From Pseudomonadota bacterium (GTDB taxonomy: Bacteria; Pseudomonadota; Alphaproteobacteria; Dongiales; Dongiaceae): a stretch of 64,000 nucleotides of DNA. The stretch is taken from contig JAJYUT010000006.1 in the NCBI GenBank assembly GCA_021792365.1, positions 124,001 through 188,000 on the forward strand. Direction: 5' to 3'. Below are positions 17,456-26,822 of the stretch, one piece after another (position 1 is the stretch's first letter; each line of letters opens with the position of its first letter). The position numbers and the translations under genes were made by a program. The notes under the pieces are model-generated. The model searched no databases and had not been told where the DNA came from. It worked only from the letters and a program-made list of their open reading frames with translations.

Positions 17456-18877
17456 ATGGGTAAGATGGCGATGACGCACTCGGACATAGCCGATCCTGAA
17501 CTGACTGACCTGTCATTCGTGGACCAAAAGCGCTCACCGGACCGCGAGCTCGAGCTCACGATGCCCGGCAATTTCAGTCTCGTTGTGGTGGGCGACTGCA
17601 TCATGTCGCGACCCCTGACCCAAACAATGGAGCAGGATCGCGATGCATCCGGCGTTCTCCGGCTTCTGAGCAATGCCGACCTCTGCTGTGGAAACCTTGA
17701 GACGAGCATATTCGAGCCGAGCGGCTTCACTGGCCATCCGTATCCCTGGGACGGTGACTGGCCGCTCGCGAGCGTGCCAGCAGTGGCTCACGATCTCGCC
17801 CACTTCGGCTTTCGCTTAATGGCACGAGCAAACAATCATGCCTTGGATTGGGGCATTGAAGGTATGAGAGAGACGACGCGCTGGCTACGCGCAGCGAACA
17901 TAGTGAGCGCCGGCACCGGCGAGAACCTTGGCTTCGCTCGCTGTCCCGCCTACTGCGAGCTCCCGCCGGGGCGAGTTGGCCTTGTGTCGTTTGCGACCAC
18001 CTTTCGCCCGACCACCAACGCCCTTGATCCGTTCGGCGCTGCACCCGGCAGGCCTGGGATCAGTGGATTGCGGGTAAGACAGGTCGATGTGGTGACTGGC
18101 GCGGACCTGGAGTTGATTCGGAAGGTGCGGGACAGCGCGATGACATCCCAGACCGCCCCCGGATCCGATCCCGAGCAGGTCCACGCATTCGGCCGTACGT
18201 TCGAGGCCGGAGATGGCCGCTACTATCGCTTTGACATGGATGAAGAGGATCTTGGCGGCATCCTCCGCAACATCCGCCAGGGGAAGCAAAGCTCTGATCT
18301 TCTGGTCGTCATGGTGCACTCCCATGAGGTCTTGCAGGAGGGCTATCCCGAACTGCCAGCTCCTTTCCTAAAAGAACTCGCCCGACGAAGCGTCGATGCC
18401 GGGGCAGACGTCTTCGTCACGTCCGGAATTCACCATCTGGGACCAATCGAAATCTATAACGATCGCCCCATATTCTACGGGCTTGGCAATTTCATCTGGA
18501 GCGATATCCAGGAGCTTATCCCCAAAGAGCTCTTTGATATCAATCGGCGCCTCTTGAAGCGCGCGTTCCGCTTTGCTGAGCGGGCTACGGTTGCAGACTT
18601 GAATGGCGTCTTGAATGCACGCAGCTTCGCACACGAACTCGCGTTTGAGTCCGTAATCCCAGTCTGCCGGTTCACGCAGGGCCGCTTGAAGGACATCGTC
18701 CTTCATCCGATCCAGCTGGGCTATGGGCTCCCCCTCACTCAAAGCGGGATCCCCAGACTGGCTTCTGGTGAGGCCAGCGAACGCATCTTGCATCGCGTCC
18801 GACAGATCTCCCGCTCTTTCGGCACTCAGATTGAGATCAGGATTGAAGACAATAAGGGAAGGATCCTGTGTGCTTGA
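17456..18877 (+). CDS. CapA-family protein, cytoplasmic form
   Basis: A 473-residue paralogue of the exported CapA at 8915-10423. Shared blocks include VVVGDCIMSRPL, ADLCCGNLETSIFE, ARANNHALDWGIEGMRET, VGLVSFATTFRPTTNALDP, LLVVMVHSHEVL, VFVTSGIHHLGPIEIY and PIFYGLGNFIWSD, so all the metal-binding positions of the fold are kept. There is no signal peptide, so it should act in the cytoplasm. The first ATG is used; ATGs at 17465 and 17471 are equally possible because the only AGGAG is about 20 bases upstream. The gene is divergent from the AstE-like hydrolase. A cytoplasmic CapA next to peptide uptake genes argues for catabolism rather than capsule building. Confidence 0.9.
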   Translation: MGKMAMTHSDIADPELTDLSFVDQKRSPDRELELTMPGNFSLVVVGDCIMSRPLTQTMEQDRDASGVLRLLSNADLCCGNLETSIFEPSGFTGHPYPWDGDWPLASVPAVAHDLAHFGFRLMARANNHALDWGIEGMRETTRWLRAANIVSAGTGENLGFARCPAYCELPPGRVGLVSFATTFRPTTNALDPFGAAPGRPGISGLRVRQVDVVTGADLELIRKVRDSAMTSQTAPGSDPEQVHAFGRTFEAGDGRYYRFDMDEEDLGGILRNIRQGKQSSDLLVVMVHSHEVLQEGYPELPAPFLKELARRSVDAGADVFVTSGIHHLGPIEIYNDRPIFYGLGNFIWSDIQELIPKELFDINRRLLKRAFRFAERATVADLNGVLNARSFAHELAFESVIPVCRFTQGRLKDIVLHPIQLGYGLPLTQSGIPRLASGEASERILHRVRQISRSFGTQIEIRIEDNKGRILCA

Positions 18878-18884
18878 TGACAAT

Positions 18885-19602
18885 CAACTTATGCCGGTGA
18901 AGGAGAAACCGTCCACCTGGTCGGCGAGGACATCCGGCAGTTTGCAGTTCTGAGCCAACGCGTCGTTGACTACCTTGATGCCTGGCTCGCCGCCGGTATT
19001 TCCGTCGTCGTACCGCCACCGGCGCAAGACAAGACCGCTGAGGGAGGTCCCATGCCCTCAACAAGTCAGAACTCAGCCGAAGGGTCTGACCTCGGTATCA
19101 CTGCTCTCGCAGTCCGCATTGCCAAATGGATCGTGACGCAATCGCAAAATGGCATTGCGGGGCCGATCGACCAAGCCGATCTGCAGGCTGTGATTGCCGA
19201 TACTGAAGTGCGGGAGCTGGCCGAGGCCATTGCCAAGCTGGAGTCGGAGGGCTATTTGTCCACAAGCCCAACCATAACAACTGTCCTATCGTACATGAGA
19301 GCGACATTGGATATCTTCGCGACCTATGATCCAATTGCGGGCTTGGGTGATCCAGTCGCAGATTCACTCACTCTGATCGAACAGGTGCTGGGTGGAAAAG
19401 ACTCCGTCAATGTGCGCGATCTTCGCAAGCAGACTGGATGGCCCATCCGACGCTTCAATCCGGCAGCGGGGCTGGTGATTGCGCGGGTTGATGAGCGGCG
19501 CGTCGGCCAAAGTCAGAACGAGTATCCAGCTCGCCATTTCTTTCTCATGGCGGAAGATCGAGTGGCCGTGAAGCGCTACGCGGCCAGTTTCGCCTGCAAG
19601 AC
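18885..19602 (+). pseudogene. Unidentified coding remnant with lost 5' end
   Basis: An open frame runs in good coding style from about 18888 to 19600. The first ATG is at 19052, but the frame upstream of it (YAGEGETVHLVGEDIR, LSQRVVDYLDAWLAAG) also looks like real protein and opens directly after a stop, which suggests that the beginning of the gene was lost. The part after 19052 includes ALAVRIAKWIV, ADLQAVIADTEVRELAEAIA and NEYPARHFFLMAEDRVALKRY-like sequence (here VAVKRY). I do not recognise the family. At about 19600 it runs into a TetR fragment in a different frame. Confidence 0.45.
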
Positions 19603-19806
19603 TAGAAGAGTTCCTTTTATCACTATTTCGCATCGAAGGAGGCATTGTTCGACGACGTTGTCGACGAGGCGGCCGCGGCGCTTGGTCGAGGCTTGAATGC
19701 ACCCGATCCGACGATCCTGGCCGGGCCGGATTTCTGTGATCGCATTGCAGCTTTCGTCGCGCATGCCTCGGCAGTATCGGCCCAACAGGCGTGGTATATG
19801 GATCTA
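19603..19806 (+). pseudogene. TetR family regulator fragment
   Basis: After an in-frame stop at 19603-19605 the frame reads KSSFYHYFASKEALFDDVVD, which is the recognition-helix end of a TetR-family DNA-binding domain. About 45 residues of the following ligand-domain helix come next (DRIAAFVAHASAVSAQQAW). Neither the first two helices nor the rest of the ligand domain are present. The fragment joins the IS481-type transposase remnant in frame at about 19806, so the reading frame across them is a chance fusion. Confidence 0.6.
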
Positions 19807-20186
19807 GCTACCCTGCTCACCGACAACGGCATTCAATTCTGTGACTTGCCAAAGCACCGGTCGGGGCCGACGGCCAGGTGGCGGGCCCACATGTTCGACT
19901 TGCTGTGCCAGCAGCACGGCATCGAACACAGGCTCACCAAGCCGAACCATTCGTGGGCAAACGGTCAGGTCGAACGGATGAACCGGACCCACAAAGAAGC
20001 CACTACGAGACGAACGAGCAGCTAAAAGCTCATCTCTCTGCATTCTTGATGGCCTATAATTTTGCCAAACGGCTGAAGACGCTCAGGGGTCTCACGCCTC
20101 ACGAGTACGTCTGCAAGCTCTGGACAGACAGCCCGGAAAGATTCAGGCTCAACTCGTTCCATCACACCTCGGGACCATACACTTAA
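19807..20186 (+). mobile_element. IS481-type transposase remnant, C-terminal part, frameshifted
   Basis: The frame reads LLTDNGIQFCDLPKHRSGPT, then HMFDLLCQQHGIEHRLTKPN and GQVERMNRTHKEAT. This is the DDE integrase-core end of IS481-family transposases. A small deletion near 20001 shifts the frame, and the match continues in another frame with EQLKAHLSAFLMAYNFAKRL and LKTLRGLTPHEYVCKLW to the stop at 20186. The N-terminal half is missing, so the element is dead. It abuts the 3' end of the ggt gene, whose stop is at 20183. Confidence 0.85.
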
Positions 20187-21988
20187 AACACGACTGCCTG
20201 ACTTGGAAAAACCTCTGACTTTGTGCCGCGTGGATCGATACCAGCCTCGAGAACGTTCGCTTCATTCCGCTCCACGGCGCATAAAAATCCTTCGGTCCAA
20301 CCTGGCGCTATGTCGAGCTCATGGCCGCGTCGGGCCAGTCCCTTAAGAACCTCCTGCCCGACGCTTTCTTCGATCCGCAGGCGGTTTAACTCCGAATCGT
20401 GTGGATAGAAGAAACCCGGGAAATGCTCACTCGAAAACTTGGGCGCCTCGATCGCTTCTTGGACGGACATGTCAAAGACCGTTCGATTGAGAAAGAACTG
20501 AAGCTGCCACTGATCCTGCTGGTCGCCTCCCATGCTGCCGAATGCAAGCCAGGTCCGGCCTTCCTTAACCGCCATAGATGGGCTGATGGTGGTACGGGGC
20601 CGGCGGTAGGGGGCGACGACACCGGGATGTCCTTGAGGGCCAAGCAGACTGTTCGACAATCGCACGCCCAGGGGAAAGCCAAGCGAGGGAACGACCTCGG
20701 ACTGCATTATCCAAGCCCCGCTGGGGGTGAAGGCGGCCGAATATCCTTCGCGGTCCATGGCATCCACATGCACGGTGCCAGGCCCCCAGACCGCGCCCCC
20801 ATTTCGTCTCTCAGCAGGAAGGAGGGGGCCCATAAGGATGGGATCGCCGGGCCGCAGAGCCATGTCCGCCTTGTCGGTGATCAAGCGCGATCGTGCATCG
20901 CCATAGGCGTCCGACAGCAAATTCTCGATCGGAACCTGAACCTGACTGGGGTCGCCGTAATACTGATCGCGATCAGCGAAGGCGAGCTTCATCGCCTCAA
21001 CGACATGATGAACATAGTCGATCGAGTTATGCCCCATGGCGAGCAGGTCGAATTTTCTCAGGATCGCGAGGCTCTGAAGCAAAGCCGGCCCCTGCGTCCA
21101 CGGCCCGCATTTGAAGATGTCGACGTCCCTGAACCGAACAGATAGCGACTCTTCAATCGGCACCTCAAAGCACTCGAAATCGCTTCGTCTCAGGAGACCG
21201 TCGCGGCTATCCGAGAAAGCGATGATCTCTTTAGCCACATCACCGCGATAAAAGGCGCGGAAGCAAGCATCGATGCCCTGGACCCGGTCGCCGGCAGCCT
21301 TCGCCTCCTCGTCAGCCAGATAGTTGAAGACAGCCGCTAACGCGGCGTTTTTGATTAACTCGCCCTCGTTCGGAAGGCGTCCCCCAGGCAGATAGAGCGC
21401 CGCAGAGCTCGGCCAGGCCTCGCGGAATTTCTGCGCATTGTCGCTGATGCCGAACTTGTGTTGCCGGATTAGGCCGCAATGCGCTGGAAAGCCATTCCGG
21501 CATAGATCGATCGCCGGCGCGGCGACATCGGCGAACCGCAGCCTGCCGAAGCGCGACAGCGCCACCAGTAGTGCACCCATAGCGCCGGGGACACCTGCGG
21601 CGAGAATGCCCTCCGGTGGAATCTTGTCATAGCCACGGGCGCGGAATTCTTCCGGCGTGGCCCGCCCCGGCGCAACCATATTGCCGTTGATGCAAACCGG
21701 TCGTCCCCCGTTCGGGGCCGATACGAGGATGGGCAGCTCGCCGCCGATGGTGTGCATCTGCGGGTTCACGACACCCTCGACCAGCGTTGCGGCCACAGCA
21801 GCATCCACCGCATTGCCACCCTGCTTTATGATGTCGAGCCCGGCGCCTGCTGACAAGTAATGTTCCGCGGCGACCGCGCCATTCTGGCCGAATAGCCGCG
21901 GCAAGAAGGGCCTGCCTTTTGTCGATTTCAGGCGGAAGCTGCGTTTACTGGACCCGAACCGGACCTCAGCAGAATTTTCGAGTATCAT
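20183..21988 (-). CDS. Gamma-glutamyltransferase family protein, no signal peptide
   Basis: A 601-residue Ntn-hydrolase proenzyme. The large-subunit part has GAVAAEHYLSAGAGLDIIKQ, GGNAVDAAVAATLVEGVVNP and GVPGAMGALL. The predicted self-cleavage site is at GPGTVHVDAMDREG, where the nucleophile threonine is kept but the usual second threonine is valine. The family end motif appears as GSMGGDQQDQWQLQFFLN. No signal peptide is seen, whereas classical enzymes are periplasmic, so this one may act on imported gamma-glutamyl compounds. It is the third gene after hyuA and hyuB, 25 bases behind hyuB. Cephalosporin-acylase-like activity is an alternative within this family. Confidence 0.92.
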   Translation of the reverse strand: MILENSAEVRFGSSKRSFRLKSTKGRPFLPRLFGQNGAVAAEHYLSAGAGLDIIKQGGNAVDAAVAATLVEGVVNPQMHTIGGELPILVSAPNGGRPVCINGNMVAPGRATPEEFRARGYDKIPPEGILAAGVPGAMGALLVALSRFGRLRFADVAAPAIDLCRNGFPAHCGLIRQHKFGISDNAQKFREAWPSSAALYLPGGRLPNEGELIKNAALAAVFNYLADEEAKAAGDRVQGIDACFRAFYRGDVAKEIIAFSDSRDGLLRRSDFECFEVPIEESLSVRFRDVDIFKCGPWTQGPALLQSLAILRKFDLLAMGHNSIDYVHHVVEAMKLAFADRDQYYGDPSQVQVPIENLLSDAYGDARSRLITDKADMALRPGDPILMGPLLPAERRNGGAVWGPGTVHVDAMDREGYSAAFTPSGAWIMQSEVVPSLGFPLGVRLSNSLLGPQGHPGVVAPYRRPRTTISPSMAVKEGRTWLAFGSMGGDQQDQWQLQFFLNRTVFDMSVQEAIEAPKFSSEHFPGFFYPHDSELNRLRIEESVGQEVLKGLARRGHELDIAPGWTEGFLCAVERNEANVLEAGIDPRGTKSEVFPSQAVVF

Positions 21989-22013
21989 TGCGGGAAAATC
22001 CTCGTCGATGGCA

Positions 22014-23723
22014 TCAGGTCTCGATTAGACGTGCCGGCGCCGCGGTTGGGGCATCGCGCCAGCCATATTGCTTACCGGCAGCATCAACGCTCAATAGGCC
22101 GTTGTGGATGTCAGTAAGGATGTCTTCTTCCGCCCGCAACTCGGGAGGTCCATAACCCCCACCTCCCGACATGACGTGGCGGAAAACGTCGCCTTTGCGC
22201 AGGATCATCGGCTCCGTCATGAGCGCCGGCAGGATTCTTTCATCAGGGGTGCCGGGGTTGAGGATGTTCCATGAGGCCGAGCCTTCCCGCCCACCGAACA
22301 GGCCATGCGGGGGGAAATCACGCTTGTCGGAACGCACCTGCAGGAGGGCAGAATCGGCAAGAATTTCGTACTCGCGAAACAGCGCCGCGCCGCCGCGGTA
22401 ACGCCCAGCTCCCGCCGTATCGACGCCCAGTCCATACTGCGTGATACGGAGCGGGTAACGCTGTTCGATTAATTCGATTGGAATGTTGGTGTGGTTGGCC
22501 CCGATATGGGCAACGCCCTCTTCACCATCGTGCTGTGCCGAACCTCCATAGTTGCCGGCGACCGTTTCGCTGAAGACGAAGCGCCGCCCTTCGTGACTTC
22601 CAGATATCGTGCAGAGGGTAGCGCCGCCCGCACCATCGGCCGTAAGTTGCTGCGGCAAAGCCTGGGCAAGGGCGCCGAACAGACAATCGATCATACGATA
22701 TCCAGTCAAACCCTTCACGCCGCAGGCGGCCGGAAAACGGGCGTTCAAGAAGCAGTCCTCGGGCACGACCACTGTTATCGGCCGCGTGAAACCGTGGCAG
22801 TTCGGCGTGTTCGGTGGCATGAGGCACCGGAACGCGGCGTAGCAGCAGGCATGCGTATATGCCTTCGGTGAATTCAGGCCGCCAGCCACAGTAGGCGACG
22901 AACCGGTCCAATCAACCGTGGCGCGATCTCCGTCAATGGTGACGGCGACGTGCAAGGTTATGGGCTCGGGGCGCTCGCCCAGTCCGTCTATGTGATCCTC
23001 GAACCGATAAATCCCGTCCGGAAGGCCCGCGATGCTCGCACGGGCGATCTCCTCGCCCTGGCGCTGCAGATAGTCGCTGTACAGACGAACCATGTCGGCA
23101 CCGTACGCCTCATAGAGCAGCACCATCTCCCGCTCGCAGATGTTGCAGGCACCAATCTGCGCATGGAGATCGCCAACCACTTCGTCGGGGGTCCGCACAT
23201 TGAGGCGCAGGATTTCCCATATGGCGTCGACCGGCCTCCCGGCATCGATCAGCTTGACGATCGGGAGCCGGAGCCCTTCCTGAAATATCTCGATTGATCC
23301 GATGCTGTTGCTCCCTGGCACAATCCCTCCGACGTCGGAATGATGCCCGACGGTTATACCGAAGGCGATCAGATTGGCTTTCCAGAAGATCGGTTTCACG
23401 ACATAGATGTCGGGCAGATGCTGCCCCGCCGCCACGTAAGGATCGTTGAACGCGAAGACATCACCTTCGTGGAGCTGCGCTCCGAACATCTCGATCAACC
23501 TGTTCATCGCGGCCGGAAAGGACCCGAGATGAACGGGGCATGTCACGCCCTGCGCCAGAGTGAGGCCATTCGCGTCGGTGACGGCCGTCGAGAAATCGAT
23601 ACTATCGCGCAGGATAGCGGAATACGCCGTCCGCAAGGTCGTGATCGCCATCTGGTTCGCGATGGAGTCCAGACGGCATTTGAAGACCTCGACCTGAAAC
23701 GGATCGATTGCGGGCTCATCCAT
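22014..23723 (-). CDS. Hydantoinase B/oxoprolinase family protein
   Basis: A 569-residue HyuB-type subunit. Landmarks are DSIANQMAITTLRTAYSAIL, AQGVTCPVHLGSFPAAMNRL, FAFNDPYVAAGQHLPDIYVV, HSDVGGIVPGSNS and the late glycine-rich HVMSGGGGYGPP. With HyuA it forms an ATP-dependent ring-opening amidase acting on hydantoins or 5-oxoproline. The ATG at 23723 overlaps the hyuA stop by eight bases. Its position next to a gamma-glutamyltransferase favours 5-oxoproline (which opens to glutamate) over hydantoin, but this is inferred from context. Confidence 0.94.
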   Translation of the reverse strand: MDEPAIDPFQVEVFKCRLDSIANQMAITTLRTAYSAILRDSIDFSTAVTDANGLTLAQGVTCPVHLGSFPAAMNRLIEMFGAQLHEGDVFAFNDPYVAAGQHLPDIYVVKPIFWKANLIAFGITVGHHSDVGGIVPGSNSIGSIEIFQEGLRLPIVKLIDAGRPVDAIWEILRLNVRTPDEVVGDLHAQIGACNICEREMVLLYEAYGADMVRLYSDYLQRQGEEIARASIAGLPDGIYRFEDHIDGLGERPEPITLHVAVTIDGDRATVDWTGSSPTVAGGLNSPKAYTHACCYAAFRCLMPPNTPNCHGFTRPITVVVPEDCFLNARFPAACGVKGLTGYRMIDCLFGALAQALPQQLTADGAGGATLCTISGSHEGRRFVFSETVAGNYGGSAQHDGEEGVAHIGANHTNIPIELIEQRYPLRITQYGLGVDTAGAGRYRGGAALFREYEILADSALLQVRSDKRDFPPHGLFGGREGSASWNILNPGTPDERILPALMTEPMILRKGDVFRHVMSGGGGYGPPELRAEEDILTDIHNGLLSVDAAGKQYGWRDAPTAAPARLIET

Positions 23724-25806
23724 ACGTCGCTCCTTCATCGAGCTCCACAACGACGCTGTCGAAAGAGCCGAGTCCAGCTCTGGCATAGGGCGGGACCACA
23801 ATTGTTGCGTCGTAATCCTCGATAATCAGCGGCCCTTCGCGGCGACCGCCCACGAGCTCAGGTCGGCCGATGATCGGCACGCTCATAAAGCCGTAGGACG
23901 GCCCGAAGTAGATATTTCGATTAGCCTTTTTCTTGCGCAGGTCTGCCGAGCTCGGCGCTTGGTTCAACGGGGTCGTGGACATGACGGATCCGCGAGCCTT
24001 CAGACGTACGATTTCAATCATCGCATCCTGAATACGATGCCCGCGCGTGCGTTCATGCTCATCGGCGAACTTCGCCTCCAGATGAGCAATACCGCCTTCC
24101 GCGAGCTCTTCCTGACGGTAAGGAACATCGATTTCAAATGCTTGGCCGCGGTATCGCATTGCCAGCGCCCGTTCCCACTGGAGACTTCGGGGCGCCTTCT
24201 GCAGGCTGGAAGCGATACGATCTTCGAGCGCGGCAAAAGCTTGACTCAACCGCTCGAAATCCATCTGACCGGTGCTCATCAGAAGCGCCTGGGTAAGCAC
24301 CAGCGCTTCTCGAGCAGTGAGTAGACCGAAGGCGCTGAAAGTGCCCGCGCCGTATGGAATAAGTACGCGCCTGATCCTCAGCATGCGGGCGAGTTCGACG
24401 GCATGAATGCCGCCGTTGCCGCCGAAGCCGAACAGCGTGAAATTGCGCGGATCACGCCCCCTGTAGGTCGTCACCGTCTTGATAACTTGGACCATGTTGG
24501 CGTTGACAACGGCGTGAATCCCGAAGGCCGCGGATGTCGCATCGCAGCTCAGCGGCTGACACAGGTGCTCCTCTATCGCCCTTACCGAACGGGCTGCGTC
24601 AATCGGAAGCGCGCCGCCTGCCAGGGAATCCGCGCCGAGATAGCCAAGGACCACGCTGGCATCCGTCACGGTTGGTCGCCGGTTACCCTTGCCGTAGCAC
24701 GCCGGTCCGGGATCCGATCCCACACTTTCCGGGCCCACGGAAATCGTGCCATGCCGGAAGGAAGCGACGCTCCCCCCTCCGGCTCCCACTTCGGAAATGT
24801 CGACGGACGGCAGCCTGAGCGCATACCCGTTGCCTCCCCCGAGAATCGCGCTTCCCGAGACAGGTCCCCCGACCTCGTACTCGTCGGTCATGAGGGCATG
24901 CCCGTGCTCGATCAGCGAAGCCTTGGCGGTAGTCCCTCCCATATCGAAAGTGATGAGATTGTTCTCACCGAGCGCATGGCCGAGCGCCGCCGCACCGATG
25001 ACGCCAGCCGCCGGCCCGCTCTCCACAATCTGGACTGGCCGCTGAACAATGGCGTCGGCGTCCATGATGCCGCCGGAGGACTGCATGAGCCTCAAGGGCT
25101 GGTGAATGCCAGCAGAGGACAGCGAGCGAATCAGACTATCAAGATATCTCCTGACGGGCGGACCGATGTATCCGTTGATAACTGCCGTACTTGTTCGCTC
25201 ATATTCACCAGCTTCCATCAGTATGTCATGGGATGCACATATGAATGTATCGATGAATATGCGTCTCAAGCGCTTAACAACATACTGCTCGTGGGAGGGA
25301 TTGGCATAGGAGTGCAGAAAGGAGACGACAATGGCCTCCGGTTCGGCGTGCCGGAGTTCGTCGATTACCCTCTCAAGACTCTCTTCCTCGATCGGCCGTA
25401 GCACGTTGCCGTAAGCATCCATGCGCTCGTCGATCTCAAACGAAAGATGACGTGGCACCAGAGGTTCCGGCTTCCGGTAAAGCGGCTCGTAGAGACGTGG
25501 GACCCTGATCCGACGCAAATAAAGAATGTCGCGAAAGCCCTTGGTCATCAGCAGCGCAGTTCGGGCGCCTTCCTTGGATAGGATGGCATTGGTGCCGACC
25601 GTGCATGCATGGAGCACGTCCTCGATCTGTGAGGGCTCGGCCCGCACCCGCTCAAGCAGAGCGAGGGTGCCTGATACGACGCCCTCACTATAGTTCGGGG
25701 ACGTCGATGGAACCTTGATCTGCGAGATCTTTCCCTCAGAATCACAAAGTATTAGGTCAGTAAACGTCCCCCCGATATCGGAAGCGACTCTGTATGTCTT
25801 GTTCAT
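23716..25806 (-). CDS. Hydantoinase A/oxoprolinase family protein
   Basis: A 696-residue ATP-dependent subunit. The N-terminal domain begins YRVASDIGGTFTDLILCD, then HACTVGTNAIL and ALLMTKGFRDILYLRR. The actin-like core has IVESGPAAGVIGAAALGHA, NLITFDMGGTTAKASLIEHG, GGGSVASF and GPESVGSDPGPACYGKG. It phosphorylates or activates the cyclic amide for opening together with HyuB. The ATG at 25806 is chosen since IGGTFTDL lies normally about 10 residues in; an upstream TTG at 25824 is possible. It heads the hyuA-hyuB-ggt operon, divergent from a LysR gene across 95 bases. Confidence 0.94.
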   Translation of the reverse strand: MNKTYRVASDIGGTFTDLILCDSEGKISQIKVPSTSPNYSEGVVSGTLALLERVRAEPSQIEDVLHACTVGTNAILSKEGARTALLMTKGFRDILYLRRIRVPRLYEPLYRKPEPLVPRHLSFEIDERMDAYGNVLRPIEEESLERVIDELRHAEPEAIVVSFLHSYANPSHEQYVVKRLRRIFIDTFICASHDILMEAGEYERTSTAVINGYIGPPVRRYLDSLIRSLSSAGIHQPLRLMQSSGGIMDADAIVQRPVQIVESGPAAGVIGAAALGHALGENNLITFDMGGTTAKASLIEHGHALMTDEYEVGGPVSGSAILGGGNGYALRLPSVDISEVGAGGGSVASFRHGTISVGPESVGSDPGPACYGKGNRRPTVTDASVVLGYLGADSLAGGALPIDAARSVRAIEEHLCQPLSCDATSAAFGIHAVVNANMVQVIKTVTTYRGRDPRNFTLFGFGGNGGIHAVELARMLRIRRVLIPYGAGTFSAFGLLTAREALVLTQALLMSTGQMDFERLSQAFAALEDRIASSLQKAPRSLQWERALAMRYRGQAFEIDVPYRQEELAEGGIAHLEAKFADEHERTRGHRIQDAMIEIVRLKARGSVMSTTPLNQAPSSADLRKKKANRNIYFGPSYGFMSVPIIGRPELVGGRREGPLIIEDYDATIVVPPYARAGLGSFDSVVVELDEGATYG

Positions 25807-25901
25807 GAGGAACAGATCGTTCAATTTCTGCTAAATGGATCGTGCAGGTGGCAGCCTTCTGTCGCAATTCGAAAGACGCTATCCCGCGAAAGGAAAATTC
25901 T

Positions 25902-26822
25902 ATGGCGGTCACGTTCGGGCAGCTGGAGGCCTTCTATTGGGTAGCGCGACTGGGCACTTTTCGCGCCGCGGCACACCAGCTCGGCCGCGCGCAGCCGAGC
26001 ATTAGTGAGCGGGTCCTCGAACTTGAACTCGCGCTTGGAGTTTCGATCCTCAAGCGCGGGAAGGGAAAACTGACCGTTACCGAGGAAGGCATGCGCATTT
26101 TTGACTATGTCGAGCGGATGCTGTACCTGCGAGACGAGATGATCCAGGGCACGAGGGAGGACCGCGTCGCGCCCCAGCGCATCCGAATCGGTGCCATCGA
26201 TACTTGCGCCGAGTTGGCCTTGCCGAGTCTGCTAAGGGTGGCAAAGGAGGCCTTTCCGGGCGCATTGATCGATATCACGATCGATAACAGCGTGCGTCTT
26301 CGACAGATGCTAAATGAGCAGCAGCTCGACATCAGCTTTCTCATTGATCCCGACAGCCGACCCTTTTTCGGGCGCGAGCAGCTCTTCGAGATTGAGCAAG
26401 TCTGGGTTGCCGGACCGTCGGCAGATCTGTCAATCCCGGCAACGCCGACGAGTCTGGCGCGGGTGCCAATCTTCGCCCAGCCGCGCGCGTCCTTCGCCAC
26501 CGACACGATGCTGGATTGGTTTGCCACTGCAGGTGTGGAGCCATCCTCACTGAATACCTGCAACGAAATACCGATGATCCTGAAGATCGTGGAAGCCGGC
26601 ATGGGAATAAGCCTGTTGCCACTGCCCATGGTCAGCGCGAATCTTGTCCGCGGCTTGCTCTCGGTCATACCTTTCACGCCCGCCATAGCACCGCGTTCGC
26701 TCTATGCCTCCTATGATCTGAGGCTAAGGGCTGGGATGTCGAAGCTCGTCGAAAGTGTGAGGACCGCGATGCAGGCTCATCGGGAGCAGGTCCCTGCCCT
26801 CTCAAGTTTATTGATGACCTAG
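25902..26822 (+). CDS. LysR family transcriptional regulator
   Basis: A 306-residue LysR regulator. The helix-turn-helix region reads TFGQLEAFYWVARLGTFRAA, AAHQLGRAQPSISERVLELE and GVSILKRGKGKLTVTEEG. The start at 25902 has AAAGGA upstream, and the preceding frame to 25842 adds no family sequence. It is transcribed divergently from hyuA and is probably the regulator of the hyuA-hyuB-ggt operon, the usual LysR arrangement. It also overlaps the end of the convergent TRAP large permease gene by 15 bases. The effector is unknown; 5-oxoproline or a related cyclic amide would be a natural candidate. Confidence 0.93.
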   Translation: MAVTFGQLEAFYWVARLGTFRAAAHQLGRAQPSISERVLELELALGVSILKRGKGKLTVTEEGMRIFDYVERMLYLRDEMIQGTREDRVAPQRIRIGAIDTCAELALPSLLRVAKEAFPGALIDITIDNSVRLRQMLNEQQLDISFLIDPDSRPFFGREQLFEIEQVWVAGPSADLSIPATPTSLARVPIFAQPRASFATDTMLDWFATAGVEPSSLNTCNEIPMILKIVEAGMGISLLPLPMVSANLVRGLLSVIPFTPAIAPRSLYASYDLRLRAGMSKLVESVRTAMQAHREQVPALSSLLMT

